From Betaproteobacteria bacterium (lineage in GTDB: Bacteria; Pseudomonadota; Gammaproteobacteria; Burkholderiales; Burkholderiaceae_E): a DNA stretch of 20,010 nucleotides. The translations under genes and the position numbers were made by a program. This document shows, in pieces, positions 7,103-14,719 of the stretch; the stretch's first letter is position 1, and each line of letters opens with the position of its first letter. The stretch lies in the NCBI GenBank assembly GCA_016868095.1, contig VGHV01000010.1, positions 1 through 20,010 of the forward strand, given 5' to 3'. The notes below the pieces were generated by a model, which saw only the letters and a program-made list of their open reading frames with translations, was not told where the DNA came from and did no database searches.

Positions 7103-7444
7103 TCAAAACTGAGTTGGTGGACCTCGGGACGGCAGCGGTGGCTGCGCGATTGCAATCAGGAAAGCCTCACGCTGAGGCTCAAGCGCATGGGCAAGTGGCG
7201 AAGGCGCATCCAATGGGTGGTGAACCCAAAAGTCGGGGGTAAAGAACCCCGAGCACAAGGGACAGTCTTCTGACAGCGCGTTTGCATCGCTACCATCGCC
7301 CTGATCATTCACGACAATCAGGCGGCTGCCATGCTCAGGCGAACATACGCTGTCTAAGGATGTCGGGTTTAGCAGCGGCGAGGCAATCGAGAGGGCTGTA
7401 AATAAGGCAAACCACAGCGCTACAATCCAACGCAAGCGCTTCAC
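7103..7444 (-). CDS. DUF2946-like small exported protein
   Basis: A 113-residue protein from GTG at 7444, with GGGGGA about 6 bp upstream as ribosome binding site. The N-terminal hydrophobic segment (IVALWFALFTALSIASP) is a signal peptide or anchor. The remainder has an SVCSPEH segment, a Cys-Pro-Leu-Cys motif (EDCPLCSGF) and a C-terminal PLPSRGPPTQF. A CPxC motif and an arginine-Gly/Ala-Pro-Pro tail in a short exported protein are what I associate with DUF2946, a family of unknown function often found beside copper-linked TonB receptors. It is the first gene of the minus-strand operon leading to the receptor, so it may be a metal-binding accessory protein. The family call rests on motif memory rather than an alignment. 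Confidence 0.62.
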   Translation of the reverse strand: MKRLRWIVALWFALFTALSIASPLLNPTSLDSVCSPEHGSRLIVVNDQGDGSDANALSEDCPLCSGFFTPDFWVHHPLDAPSPLAHALEPQREAFLIAIAQPPLPSRGPPTQF

Positions 7445-7505
7445 CGGCTGTCCCCCACTGATTTCTTGAACGTGCTCATCGTCCGGAGATTATCAGTTCT
7501 TAGAA

Positions 7506-7530
7506 GTCGATCGCAAGTCAGTGCATCGAC
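7506..7530. promoter_or_regulatory. Inverted repeat in the divergent intergenic region 7445-7578
   Basis: GTCGAT (7506-7511) and ATCGAC (7525-7530) form a 6-bp inverted repeat with a 13-bp centre, between the metal-uptake-like operon (minus) and the D-2-hydroxyacid dehydrogenase (plus). The size and position would suit a dimeric regulator. Short repeats of this size also occur by chance, so this is only a candidate. Confidence 0.25.
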
Positions 7531-7578
7531 CACGACGGCGCCCTACCTAACCGCCCAGTAAATCCATCAACCCTAAAC

Positions 7579-8586
7579 ATGAGATGTCAGACGATGAAGA
7601 AATCAGTTGCCATTTACGAAAAGTCCTTGGAAAGCATCAATGGCCTCGCCGATATCGATCAACTCAATATGAAGTGGGTGCCCTACAACAAGGAAGGAAA
7701 GTATCGAATCGACGGCAGCCTAAAGGACCCCGAGGATGTAGCGCTTGACTATCTTTGGCTAAGCCCTCTCATCAGCGCCGAGAAGTTTCTTCCAGAAGCC
7801 TTTCAAATGGCCTTAAGAACCGCGTCGATCAACGTGCTGCAAACCTTCAATGCCGGCCTTGACAACCCTTTTTATAAAGCGATAGCTGCTAAGGGTACGA
7901 TGATCTGCAATAGCAGCGCCCAGGGCATCGCGATTGCCGAATTTGTTTTCGCTCAAGTTCTTAATCAGCTTCACCCACTACAACTACAACGACAACAACA
8001 AGCTGAGCGGCTTTGGAAAAACACCCCGTTTCGAGAACTATCACAAAGCACCTGGCTTATCATAGGATTCGGGCCAATAGGACAAGCTATTGCTCAACGC
8101 GCTAAGGCCTTTGGCGCAAGGACCTTGGTTGTCCGCCGTAAAGCACAGGCAAGCGCCTTTGTCGATCAATGTGCAAACGCAGGCGAGCTGCCCCAGCTAG
8201 TACCCCAAGCCGATATTATTGTCCTTGCCTGCGCTCTCAATGCGAGTACAAAACATCTCGCTAATCAGCAGTTTTTTTCACAAACAAAAAGTAATGCACT
8301 CTTAGTCAATGTTGCACGTGGCGGCGTTATCAACAATCAAGCACTGATTGAAGCACTTGACCATGAAAGACTTGGACACGCCATTCTTGATGTCTTTGAC
8401 ACAGAGCCGCTTCCGCAAACTGATGCTTACTGGTCGCATCCGAAGGTAACGGTGACTCCGCACACCTCTTTTGCCGGTAGCGGCACGATGAGTCGATGGA
8501 CTGAATTATTTTTGGACAATCTCACGCGCTTTTCCAGGGGTCAACCGCTACAAAATCTTGTTGACCCTGCAAGCTTTACTGACTAG
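7579..8586 (+). CDS. D-isomer-specific 2-hydroxyacid dehydrogenase
   Basis: A 335-residue cytoplasmic oxidoreductase that reduces 2-keto acids to D-2-hydroxy acids or the reverse. The nucleotide-binding loop is G163-F-G-P-I-G168. The family catalytic residues are present: Arg247 in NVARGGVI, Glu276 in FDTEPLP and His295 in TPHTSF. The residues after the second Rossmann strand are VVRRKAQ, with Arg-Arg where NAD-specific enzymes have an acidic residue, which points to NADP(H). This resembles glyoxylate/hydroxypyruvate reductases, but the substrate is not determinable. The first ATG (7579) gives MRCQTMKKSV; the ATG at 7594 (MKKSVAIYEK) is an equally plausible start because neither has a strong Shine-Dalgarno. 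It converges on the esterase gene with an 11-bp overlap of their 3' ends, and is divergent from the DUF2946-like operon. Confidence 0.88.
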   Translation: MRCQTMKKSVAIYEKSLESINGLADIDQLNMKWVPYNKEGKYRIDGSLKDPEDVALDYLWLSPLISAEKFLPEAFQMALRTASINVLQTFNAGLDNPFYKAIAAKGTMICNSSAQGIAIAEFVFAQVLNQLHPLQLQRQQQAERLWKNTPFRELSQSTWLIIGFGPIGQAIAQRAKAFGARTLVVRRKAQASAFVDQCANAGELPQLVPQADIIVLACALNASTKHLANQQFFSQTKSNALLVNVARGGVINNQALIEALDHERLGHAILDVFDTEPLPQTDAYWSHPKVTVTPHTSFAGSGTMSRWTELFLDNLTRFSRGQPLQNLVDPASFTD

Positions 8587-9550
8587 TGCTTGAAAAGAGA
8601 TGGCTTAAAGGTCCTGGCAAATGCCGATGCCAGTCGCGTTCGTTATGTCCGCTTCCCTCATGCACAAGGCTTTTAAATCCAGGTGCTCGAAAGCCTTTGG
8701 TGTAAAGCAATCGGTCGACCGCTTGTTGAGCTTCCTCATACAAGGCGTCGAGCTCGATGGTGCCGCGATCCATCCACAGGCGGACGCGAGCAGGTTCGGG
8801 TAGCCTGTCACTTAAGTACTCAAGCGCAGCGCCTGGGACCTCAGGATTTCGCTCGTAACCACCGATCCAATGTGTACTCAAACAGGCAGCGCCACCGAAG
8901 ATCTCTGGATATTCACATAAAGCGTAGAGGCTAATGACGGCCCCCATACTTGAGCCCATCAACATGCAATGTTCTCTAGCGCGAAGCGTTTTATAGCGAT
9001 CATCGACCCAAGGCTTAAGCTCATGTACGAGAAATCGCAGGTACTCGTCGCTTCGCAAGCGCACCTCGGACATGCGTTGTTGGAGCCGAACTTGGGTAGC
9101 CGTCGAGAGGCGCTTAAACCACGCTTGTGGAAAATACTCCGCAAATCGCAAGGGACCGAGATTCCAGGGCGCGACAACGATGAAGTTGCGCAATAGCCCT
9201 CGATCGATCATCGGGGCTGCAACTTGATCGACCGCCCATGACTGTTTGTTCCATGTTGTCTCAGCGTCAAATAGCATTTGCCCATCATGCATATAAAGCA
9301 CGGCATGCTCGCGCCTTCCGTCATAGCTTGGTGGCAGCCAAATCTCGATATGGCGAGGCTCAACGAATGTTGACGGAAAGTTGTCATAACGCTCAACGCG
9401 TCCGTAGCGCACCTTTTGCATCGGATCAATCGCTGTGCCTTTGGCGAAGGCACTTGGCGGGACTTGCGCGAAGGCGTTTAGTGGGGCTTGGGTATATGCA
9501 GCTGAAGTCCAAAGCCATGATGCAAGCGCGAAGCGACGGTTTTGATTCAT
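8576..9550 (-). CDS. Exported alpha/beta-hydrolase, putative esterase (COG2819/Fes-like)
   Basis: A 324-residue protein from ATG at 9550. A longer in-frame start at 9595 would overlap the gamma-glutamyltransferase gene. The N-terminus (NRRFALASWLWTSAAYTQA) is a signal peptide with a twin-arginine-like pair, so a Tat route is possible although the motif is not canonical. The hydrolase core begins IEIWLPPSYDGRREHAVLYMHDGQ, as in the esterase D/enterochelin-esterase group. The nucleophile elbow is G199-S-S201-M-G203, His302 in EGSGHNERDW is the catalytic histidine, and Asp261 (WMDRGTIE) is the probable acid. Likely substrates are small esters, siderophore esters or peptides. It lies 25 bp downstream of the gamma-glutamyltransferase gene on the same strand, so the two are probably cotranscribed. 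Confidence 0.85.
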   Translation of the reverse strand: MNQNRRFALASWLWTSAAYTQAPLNAFAQVPPSAFAKGTAIDPMQKVRYGRVERYDNFPSTFVEPRHIEIWLPPSYDGRREHAVLYMHDGQMLFDAETTWNKQSWAVDQVAAPMIDRGLLRNFIVVAPWNLGPLRFAEYFPQAWFKRLSTATQVRLQQRMSEVRLRSDEYLRFLVHELKPWVDDRYKTLRAREHCMLMGSSMGAVISLYALCEYPEIFGGAACLSTHWIGGYERNPEVPGAALEYLSDRLPEPARVRLWMDRGTIELDALYEEAQQAVDRLLYTKGFRAPGFKSLVHEGSGHNERDWHRHLPGPLSHLFSSTSQ

Positions 9551-9575
9551 CGGTATGTACTGACTTTCACTGTTA

Positions 9576-11585
9576 TTAGTCACCAAGCGCCACACCCTCT
9601 CTGCGTGGATCGGCGCCGCCTGTATAAACCGGTGATCCCTGCCCTGGTATCATCGTTTTAACAATCGTAGCAACGCCGCTTGATTGCTCCGCAAGCGAAA
9701 CCTTGTGTCCCAGCGCAAGCAAGCCCTTGATGAGGGGATCGCTCATACCTTCATGCGCGCGATCGATATATGGATGCTCACCACCAACCGCCGTCGTAGG
9801 GCTGTTTGCAGCACCAAGGTTCACCATGGCGGTAGCCTCTTGGGCATTGAGCTTCCAGTCGATCACACCGATCAATGTTTTGCTCACAAATTGGATGATG
9901 CTTGGTCCACCTGGCGAGCCCGTTGCCATTAGAAAATCGCCCCTTGAGCCATCGCTCGCTTTGGCAAATACAATCGTCGGCGCCATTGAACTGCGGGGTC
10001 GCTTGTTTGGCTCGATTTTGTTTGCAATCGGCGCTCCCTGGCCATCGGTCGGGTTCAGCGAAAAATCGGTCAGTTGATTATTGAGCAAAAACCCACGTAC
10101 AAGCCGGTACGAGCCCATACTTCCCTCGATGCTCGAGGTCATCGAAACGACATTGCCTTGGCGATCCACGATGGTCATATGGGTTGTACCGTTATCTTCC
10201 TGAGAGCTCATACCCAAGGCCTTAGCCGTAAAAGATCCTGGCTTTGCTGTTCCAATACTTTTATACATCGATATAAGACTTGCTCTCTCCTTAAGGTAAC
10301 GGCTGTTAAGAAGACTCGACAAACCAAGGGCGGGAAGCGGGACGAAATCTGTATCCGCAACATACTTATTACGATCTGCGTACGCAAGTCGTTGTGCCTC
10401 ACTAATCAAATGAGCGGCCGTGACTGAATGCTTTGCGCCATCGCTACCAATTTGCGTGGGCTTCTGATGTGATAGGTCAAAATTACCCAAAATCCCCAAG
10501 ATCTGCCCGACTGCAATCCCACCCGAAGAAGGGGGGCCCATGCCGCAAACCCACGTGTTACGGTAACTAATACAAACGGGTTCTCGACGGATAGCCTTGT
10601 AGTTGGCAAGATCTTCCACCGTCATTAGACCTGGCGTGACAGGCACTGGGCTTAAAGGCCCTCCTATGCCTTCAGCAACTTTATTTACGATGGATTGTGC
10701 AATGGATCCGATATAAAAAGCATCAGCACCGTGTGATGCAATCGACTCAAGCGTTGCCGCATAAGCGGGGTTGCGAACGGTTGTGCCCATCGCCTTCGGC
10801 GATAGATCGTCATTCAAAAAATAACCAACCGCATCCACATCGCGAAGTAGCTCTTCGCGTGCGCTCAGAATCGCCGCTGCCATCCGCCCATTCACGGTAA
10901 AGCCTTCGTGGGCAAGTTGGATCGCCGGATCAAAGAGCTCGCGCCATGGCCTCAAGCCATGATCTCTATGGGCTAGTTCAAGCATCCGCAGCATACCTGG
11001 GATACCTATCGATCTCCCGCTCGCCCGCAAACTAAGCCACGGTGTCGGTCGAGTTGGCAGGGGATGTCGCTTATCGCTCGTACTGATAAAGCGTAAATAA
11101 TCTTCGTTTGCAGCTGCTGGCGCGGTCTCCCTCCCGTCGTAAGTCACAAGCTGCTTACTCGAAGCATCAAAGTGAATCAAAAACCCGCCACCACCGATGC
11201 CTGACGATTGTGGTTCTACCAATCCTAGAACCATTTGCACAGCCACTGCGGCATCGATCGCACTACCACCATCGCGCAGCACTTCACATCCCACTTTGCT
11301 TGCAAGCGGATGTGCTGTTACCACCATGTAGCTCCTTGCAGTAACCATGCCTACCTGCCTGCGAAATCCAGAGGAGGGCTCAGGACGGGAGGGATCAACT
11401 TCAGGTCGGACGCTTTGCAGCATCGAAGCTTCAGCAGGCTCTACCCTCGAGCGCGCTAAAGCCGACTGATCGCAAGAAGCAAAGGCTGAGCTCACAAGGC
11501 AGCTCAACACCATAGCTGCCCTGACCGCGCTCTTTGCTACTGCCTTCAGGAGTAACATCGATATCAACGCATCGCCTTGATTCAT
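9576..11585 (-). CDS. ggt: Gamma-glutamyltransferase (glutathione hydrolase) proenzyme
   Basis: A 669-residue precursor (from ATG at 11585) of the periplasmic N-terminal-nucleophile enzyme that cleaves or transfers the gamma-glutamyl group of glutathione and related peptides. The large subunit carries MVVTAHPLASKVGCEVLRDGGSAIDAAVAVQ and the GIGGGGF glycine loop. Autocleavage should occur before Thr467 in D-N-G-T-T-H, making Thr467 the nucleophile and residue 467-669 the small subunit. LLNNQLTDF, KRPRSSMAPTIVF and GSPGGPSI are the expected small-subunit motifs. The N-terminal 36 residues or so form a signal peptide (MVLSCLVSSAFA). Starts at 11585, 11558 and 11513 are all possible. The 11585 start has AGG eight bases upstream but overlaps the start of the divergent peptidase. 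All catalytic motifs are intact. Confidence 0.95.
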   Translation of the reverse strand: MNQGDALISMLLLKAVAKSAVRAAMVLSCLVSSAFASCDQSALARSRVEPAEASMLQSVRPEVDPSRPEPSSGFRRQVGMVTARSYMVVTAHPLASKVGCEVLRDGGSAIDAAVAVQMVLGLVEPQSSGIGGGGFLIHFDASSKQLVTYDGRETAPAAANEDYLRFISTSDKRHPLPTRPTPWLSLRASGRSIGIPGMLRMLELAHRDHGLRPWRELFDPAIQLAHEGFTVNGRMAAAILSAREELLRDVDAVGYFLNDDLSPKAMGTTVRNPAYAATLESIASHGADAFYIGSIAQSIVNKVAEGIGGPLSPVPVTPGLMTVEDLANYKAIRREPVCISYRNTWVCGMGPPSSGGIAVGQILGILGNFDLSHQKPTQIGSDGAKHSVTAAHLISEAQRLAYADRNKYVADTDFVPLPALGLSSLLNSRYLKERASLISMYKSIGTAKPGSFTAKALGMSSQEDNGTTHMTIVDRQGNVVSMTSSIEGSMGSYRLVRGFLLNNQLTDFSLNPTDGQGAPIANKIEPNKRPRSSMAPTIVFAKASDGSRGDFLMATGSPGGPSIIQFVSKTLIGVIDWKLNAQEATAMVNLGAANSPTTAVGGEHPYIDRAHEGMSDPLIKGLLALGHKVSLAEQSSGVATIVKTMIPGQGSPVYTGGADPRREGVALGD

Positions 11586-11586
11586 G
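11583..11586. other. Overlapping divergent start codons (CATG)
   Basis: The four bases CATG hold the plus-strand ATG of the prolyl oligopeptidase (11584-11586) and the minus-strand ATG of the gamma-glutamyltransferase (11585-11583). If both starts are used there is no intergenic space, and each promoter must lie inside the other gene. The alternative is that the transferase starts at an internal ATG (11558 or 11513). Confidence 0.55.
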
Positions 11587-13737
11587 AATTTGACCTACTC
11601 ATTCCCAATATTCCTCACTCGCCTTGTTCTTAAGGCGAGCTTACTGTGTTTGCTCGCCAACCAAAGCATAGGGGCCCAGACTGTGACGCCATCAGACCAA
11701 GACGATCCGTACTTGTGGCTTGAGGCCATCGATAGTGAGCAATCCATGGCCTGGGTCAAGCAGCAAAACAAGATCACCCTTGCGAGCTTTGCCTCAAACA
11801 AGGCTTTTAAGGCCATGCAAGATGAGTTTCAAGAGGTGCTTGACAATGCGCAACGTATTCCCCAAGTGACACGCCGAGGATCATGGTTTTATAACTTATG
11901 GCAGGACGGCAAAAACCCGCGCGGCGTTTGGAGAAGGACAAGTCTTGAAAGCTTCAAAAGTAAAGAACCGGTCTGGGAAGTTTTGCTCGATCTTGATGAA
12001 CTCGGTCGCTCAGAAGCTAAAAGTTGGGTTTGGGCAGGAGCAACTTGCTACGGCCCAGATTACAAGCGCTGTTTGATCCAGTTATCACCAGGCGGATCCG
12101 ATGCAAACATCGTACGAGAGTTTGATGTAGAAACTAGATCTTTCCTTGCTCAAGGGTTTCATATACCCGAAGCGAAAACCAGTGTTGACTGGATTGACAT
12201 CGACACCATCTATGTTGCGAGTCAGCATGGGCCAAACTCGTTAACCGACGCTGGTTACCCTAGAACCATCAGACGCTGGAAGCGGGGCAGTCCGCTCCAA
12301 GAGGCAGAGGTTGTATTTGAGGCAAAGCAAAGCGATGTGGCGGCTTGGGTTCAGGTGGATGCCACACCCGGTTACGAGCGAACGATTTTTGGGCGCATGC
12401 CCGACTTCTTCTCAAGCGAGCAATTCTTATTGCAGGGCAAAACAATGCTTGCCTTGCAAAAACCGCCCGACGCTCAACTACGTTTTTGGTATGAGCATGT
12501 CTTGCTGGAACTTCGCAGTCCAATGCTTCAGAAAGACAAAAGCTGGCCAGCAGGATCCCTATTAATTTCATCGGCATCATCATTCCTTGCTGGCAAACCC
12601 CAATGGCATGCCTTGTTTACACCGAGTCCTAGTAGATCGCTTGAAAACTATAGCCTGACAAGGTCATCGATCTTGTTAAATGTTTTAGATCAAGTATCAG
12701 CTGAGGTCGAGATCTTAAGCTTTAAGCAAGGTCGTTGGACAAAACGTCAACTTAAGCCTTCTAGCTATAGCCAGATCGTGGCTCGGGGCATTCACGATAG
12801 CCAGCAGGGGCAAGGCGACCCTTTAGGCGAGAGTTTTTTGCTCAGCGTTAGTGACTTTTTAAACCCTGACCGCTTGCAACTGGCGCAGAGTCATTCCGAG
12901 ACGATCGAAACACTCAAAGCGCTGCCAACATTATTTGATACAAGTCAGATGATCGTCGAACAAGGCTTTGCCACTTCAAAAGATGGCACAAGCATTCCGT
13001 ACTTTTTAGTCCGGCCTCGGGGCAATCGCGAACAAAAGACATACCCAACGCTGCTGCATGGCTATGGTGGCTTTCAAATCTCGGAGCTTCCGCGCTACTC
13101 GGCTGTATTTGGGCGAGGCTGGCTTGCGCGTGGTGGCGCACTTGCGATTGCAAACATTCGTGGGGGCGGTGAGTTTGGCCCGCAATGGCATCAAGCCGCC
13201 ATGAAAGCAAATAAACAAAAAAGCTATGACGATTTTGCAGCAGTGGCCAACGATTTGATTACTCGCGGTGTTACGAGCCCGAGTCAGCTGGCTATCAGAG
13301 GCGGTAGCAACGGTGGGCTTTTGGTCGGCTCGGTCATGCTACAAAAGCCAGACTACTTTGCAGCAGTCGTCTGTCAGGTTCCACTATTAGACATGAAACG
13401 CTACCACTTGCTGCTAGCCGGGGCGAGTTGGATGGCCGAGTATGGCAACCCCGAAATCGCTGATGAGTGGGCGTGGATTTCGGCTTATAGTCCTTATCAA
13501 AATGTGAAGCCACAGCAAAAGCTACCACCGTTATTGTTGATGACGAGTACGCGCGATGATCGGGTCCATCCTGGCCACGCTCGAAAGATGGCAGCGCGTA
13601 TGCTCGAACAGGGACATCGCGTCAGCTATTACGAGAACATCGAGGGTGGCCACGCTGGAGCGGCAGATAGTTCACAGCGCGCTTTCATGCTTGCTTTGGA
13701 GTTCAGCTTTTTGTGGCAGACGCTTTCGCCAAGATGA
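11584..13737 (+). CDS. Prolyl oligopeptidase family serine peptidase (S9A), exported
   Basis: A 717-residue protein. Residues 1-31 (LTRLVLKASLLCLLANQSIGA) form a signal peptide. DDPYLWLEAIDSEQSMAWVKQQN is the typical start of S9A oligopeptidases, followed by a seven-bladed beta-propeller region to about residue 430. The C-terminal alpha/beta-hydrolase domain contains LHGYGGFQIS, the nucleophile Ser575 in RGGSNGGLL, Asp658/659 in TSTRDDRVHP and His690 in EGGHAGA. It cleaves short peptides after proline or related residues, here probably in the periplasm. Length and all three catalytic residues fit the family. It is divergent from gamma-glutamyltransferase with overlapping start codons, and no good Shine-Dalgarno precedes its ATG. 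The haloalkane dehalogenase gene follows 55 bp downstream on the same strand. Confidence 0.94.
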   Translation: MNLTYSFPIFLTRLVLKASLLCLLANQSIGAQTVTPSDQDDPYLWLEAIDSEQSMAWVKQQNKITLASFASNKAFKAMQDEFQEVLDNAQRIPQVTRRGSWFYNLWQDGKNPRGVWRRTSLESFKSKEPVWEVLLDLDELGRSEAKSWVWAGATCYGPDYKRCLIQLSPGGSDANIVREFDVETRSFLAQGFHIPEAKTSVDWIDIDTIYVASQHGPNSLTDAGYPRTIRRWKRGSPLQEAEVVFEAKQSDVAAWVQVDATPGYERTIFGRMPDFFSSEQFLLQGKTMLALQKPPDAQLRFWYEHVLLELRSPMLQKDKSWPAGSLLISSASSFLAGKPQWHALFTPSPSRSLENYSLTRSSILLNVLDQVSAEVEILSFKQGRWTKRQLKPSSYSQIVARGIHDSQQGQGDPLGESFLLSVSDFLNPDRLQLAQSHSETIETLKALPTLFDTSQMIVEQGFATSKDGTSIPYFLVRPRGNREQKTYPTLLHGYGGFQISELPRYSAVFGRGWLARGGALAIANIRGGGEFGPQWHQAAMKANKQKSYDDFAAVANDLITRGVTSPSQLAIRGGSNGGLLVGSVMLQKPDYFAAVVCQVPLLDMKRYHLLLAGASWMAEYGNPEIADEWAWISAYSPYQNVKPQQKLPPLLLMTSTRDDRVHPGHARKMAARMLEQGHRVSYYENIEGGHAGAADSSQRAFMLALEFSFLWQTLSPR

Positions 13738-13792
13738 GACATAGAGGCTTTATCGCTTGCGAAACGATTTTGAATGAGGAGTTTTAAAACAG

Positions 13793-14719
13793 ATGGCAAG
13801 CATCCAATTTTTGCGCACACCCGAAGCGTCTTTTGACAACCTCCCCAATTATCCCTGGGTAGGACGCTATATCGACGATTTGAAATCGCTTCAAGGCTTA
13901 CGCATACACATCTTGGACGAAGGCCCCAAGGATGCTTCGGCCACCTGGTTATGTCTTCATGGCAACCCAACCTGGAGTTATCTTTATCGACACATGATCC
14001 CGATATTTGCAGCGGCCGGGCATCGCGTCGTTGCGCCTGACATGCCAGGTTTTGGAAAGAGTGATAAGCCTGTCGATATCGCGCAGCATCGATTTTCATG
14101 GCACCGGTCGATCTTGCTCGAGCTCGTTGAATCACTGGATCTAAAGCATATTCATTTGGTGGTTCAAGATTGGGGCGGTTTGCTTGGTCTCACCTTGCCA
14201 ATGGAACATCAAGAACGTTATAAAGCGCTACTCGTTATGAATACCTACCTCGCAAGTGCACGCGAGCCGCTTCCCGAGGGATTTATGCAGTGGCGCGCCA
14301 TGTGTGCGGCAAAGCCTGATTTTTCAATCGCAAGGCTACTCGCCCGCGGCAATCCCCACATGAGCCCAGCTGAGGCAGCAGCCTACGACGCGCCTTTTCC
14401 CGAACTTGCTTACCGGGCTGCAACCCGCGCATTTCCTGAGATCGTTCCAGCTTCTGAAAATGATGACGGCGTTGTTGTCTCGCGCGCTGCAGAGCGCTTT
14501 TGGGCGCAGGACTGGGCCGGTCAGTCGATGATGGCCATTGGCATGATCGACCCCGTGTATTCGCCCGCGAGCATGGAGAGACTACGCAAAGCTATCAAGC
14601 AGTGCCCATTACCGATGATGGTCGATAAGGGCGGCCACTTTGTTCAGGAACATGGTGCGCTTATTGCCGAAAAGGCTGTGGAAATCTTCAAGCACGCTGA
14701 GAGCAGATCGGAGCATTGA
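13793..14719 (+). CDS. Haloalkane dehalogenase (HLD-I, DhlA-like)
   Basis: A 308-residue cytoplasmic alpha/beta hydrolase, close in size to DhlA (310). It hydrolyses carbon-halogen bonds, giving an alcohol and halide. H56-G-N-P-T-W61 forms the oxyanion region. The nucleophile is Asp126 in VVQDWGG, and Trp127 beside it is the first halide-stabilising residue. Trp167 (GFMQWRAM) fits the second halide tryptophan on the cap of subfamily I. Asp253 in GMIDPVYS is the catalytic acid in the HLD-I position, and His282 in DKGGHFVQEHG is the base. GAGGAG about 11 bp upstream is the ribosome binding site, with a GTTTTAAAAC palindrome (13781-13790) between it and the ATG. The stop abuts the next start (TGAATG). 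Related epoxide hydrolases share the fold, but the Asp-Trp nucleophile favours a dehalogenase. The natural substrate is unknown. Confidence 0.88.
   Translation: MASIQFLRTPEASFDNLPNYPWVGRYIDDLKSLQGLRIHILDEGPKDASATWLCLHGNPTWSYLYRHMIPIFAAAGHRVVAPDMPGFGKSDKPVDIAQHRFSWHRSILLELVESLDLKHIHLVVQDWGGLLGLTLPMEHQERYKALLVMNTYLASAREPLPEGFMQWRAMCAAKPDFSIARLLARGNPHMSPAEAAAYDAPFPELAYRAATRAFPEIVPASENDDGVVVSRAAERFWAQDWAGQSMMAIGMIDPVYSPASMERLRKAIKQCPLPMMVDKGGHFVQEHGALIAEKAVEIFKHAESRSEH

Noticed and set aside
7445..7578. A cobalamin riboswitch ahead of the TonB receptor operon
   Set aside because: I could not find the conserved B12-box or the expected length of structured leader. The gap is only 134 bp and is shared with a divergent gene.
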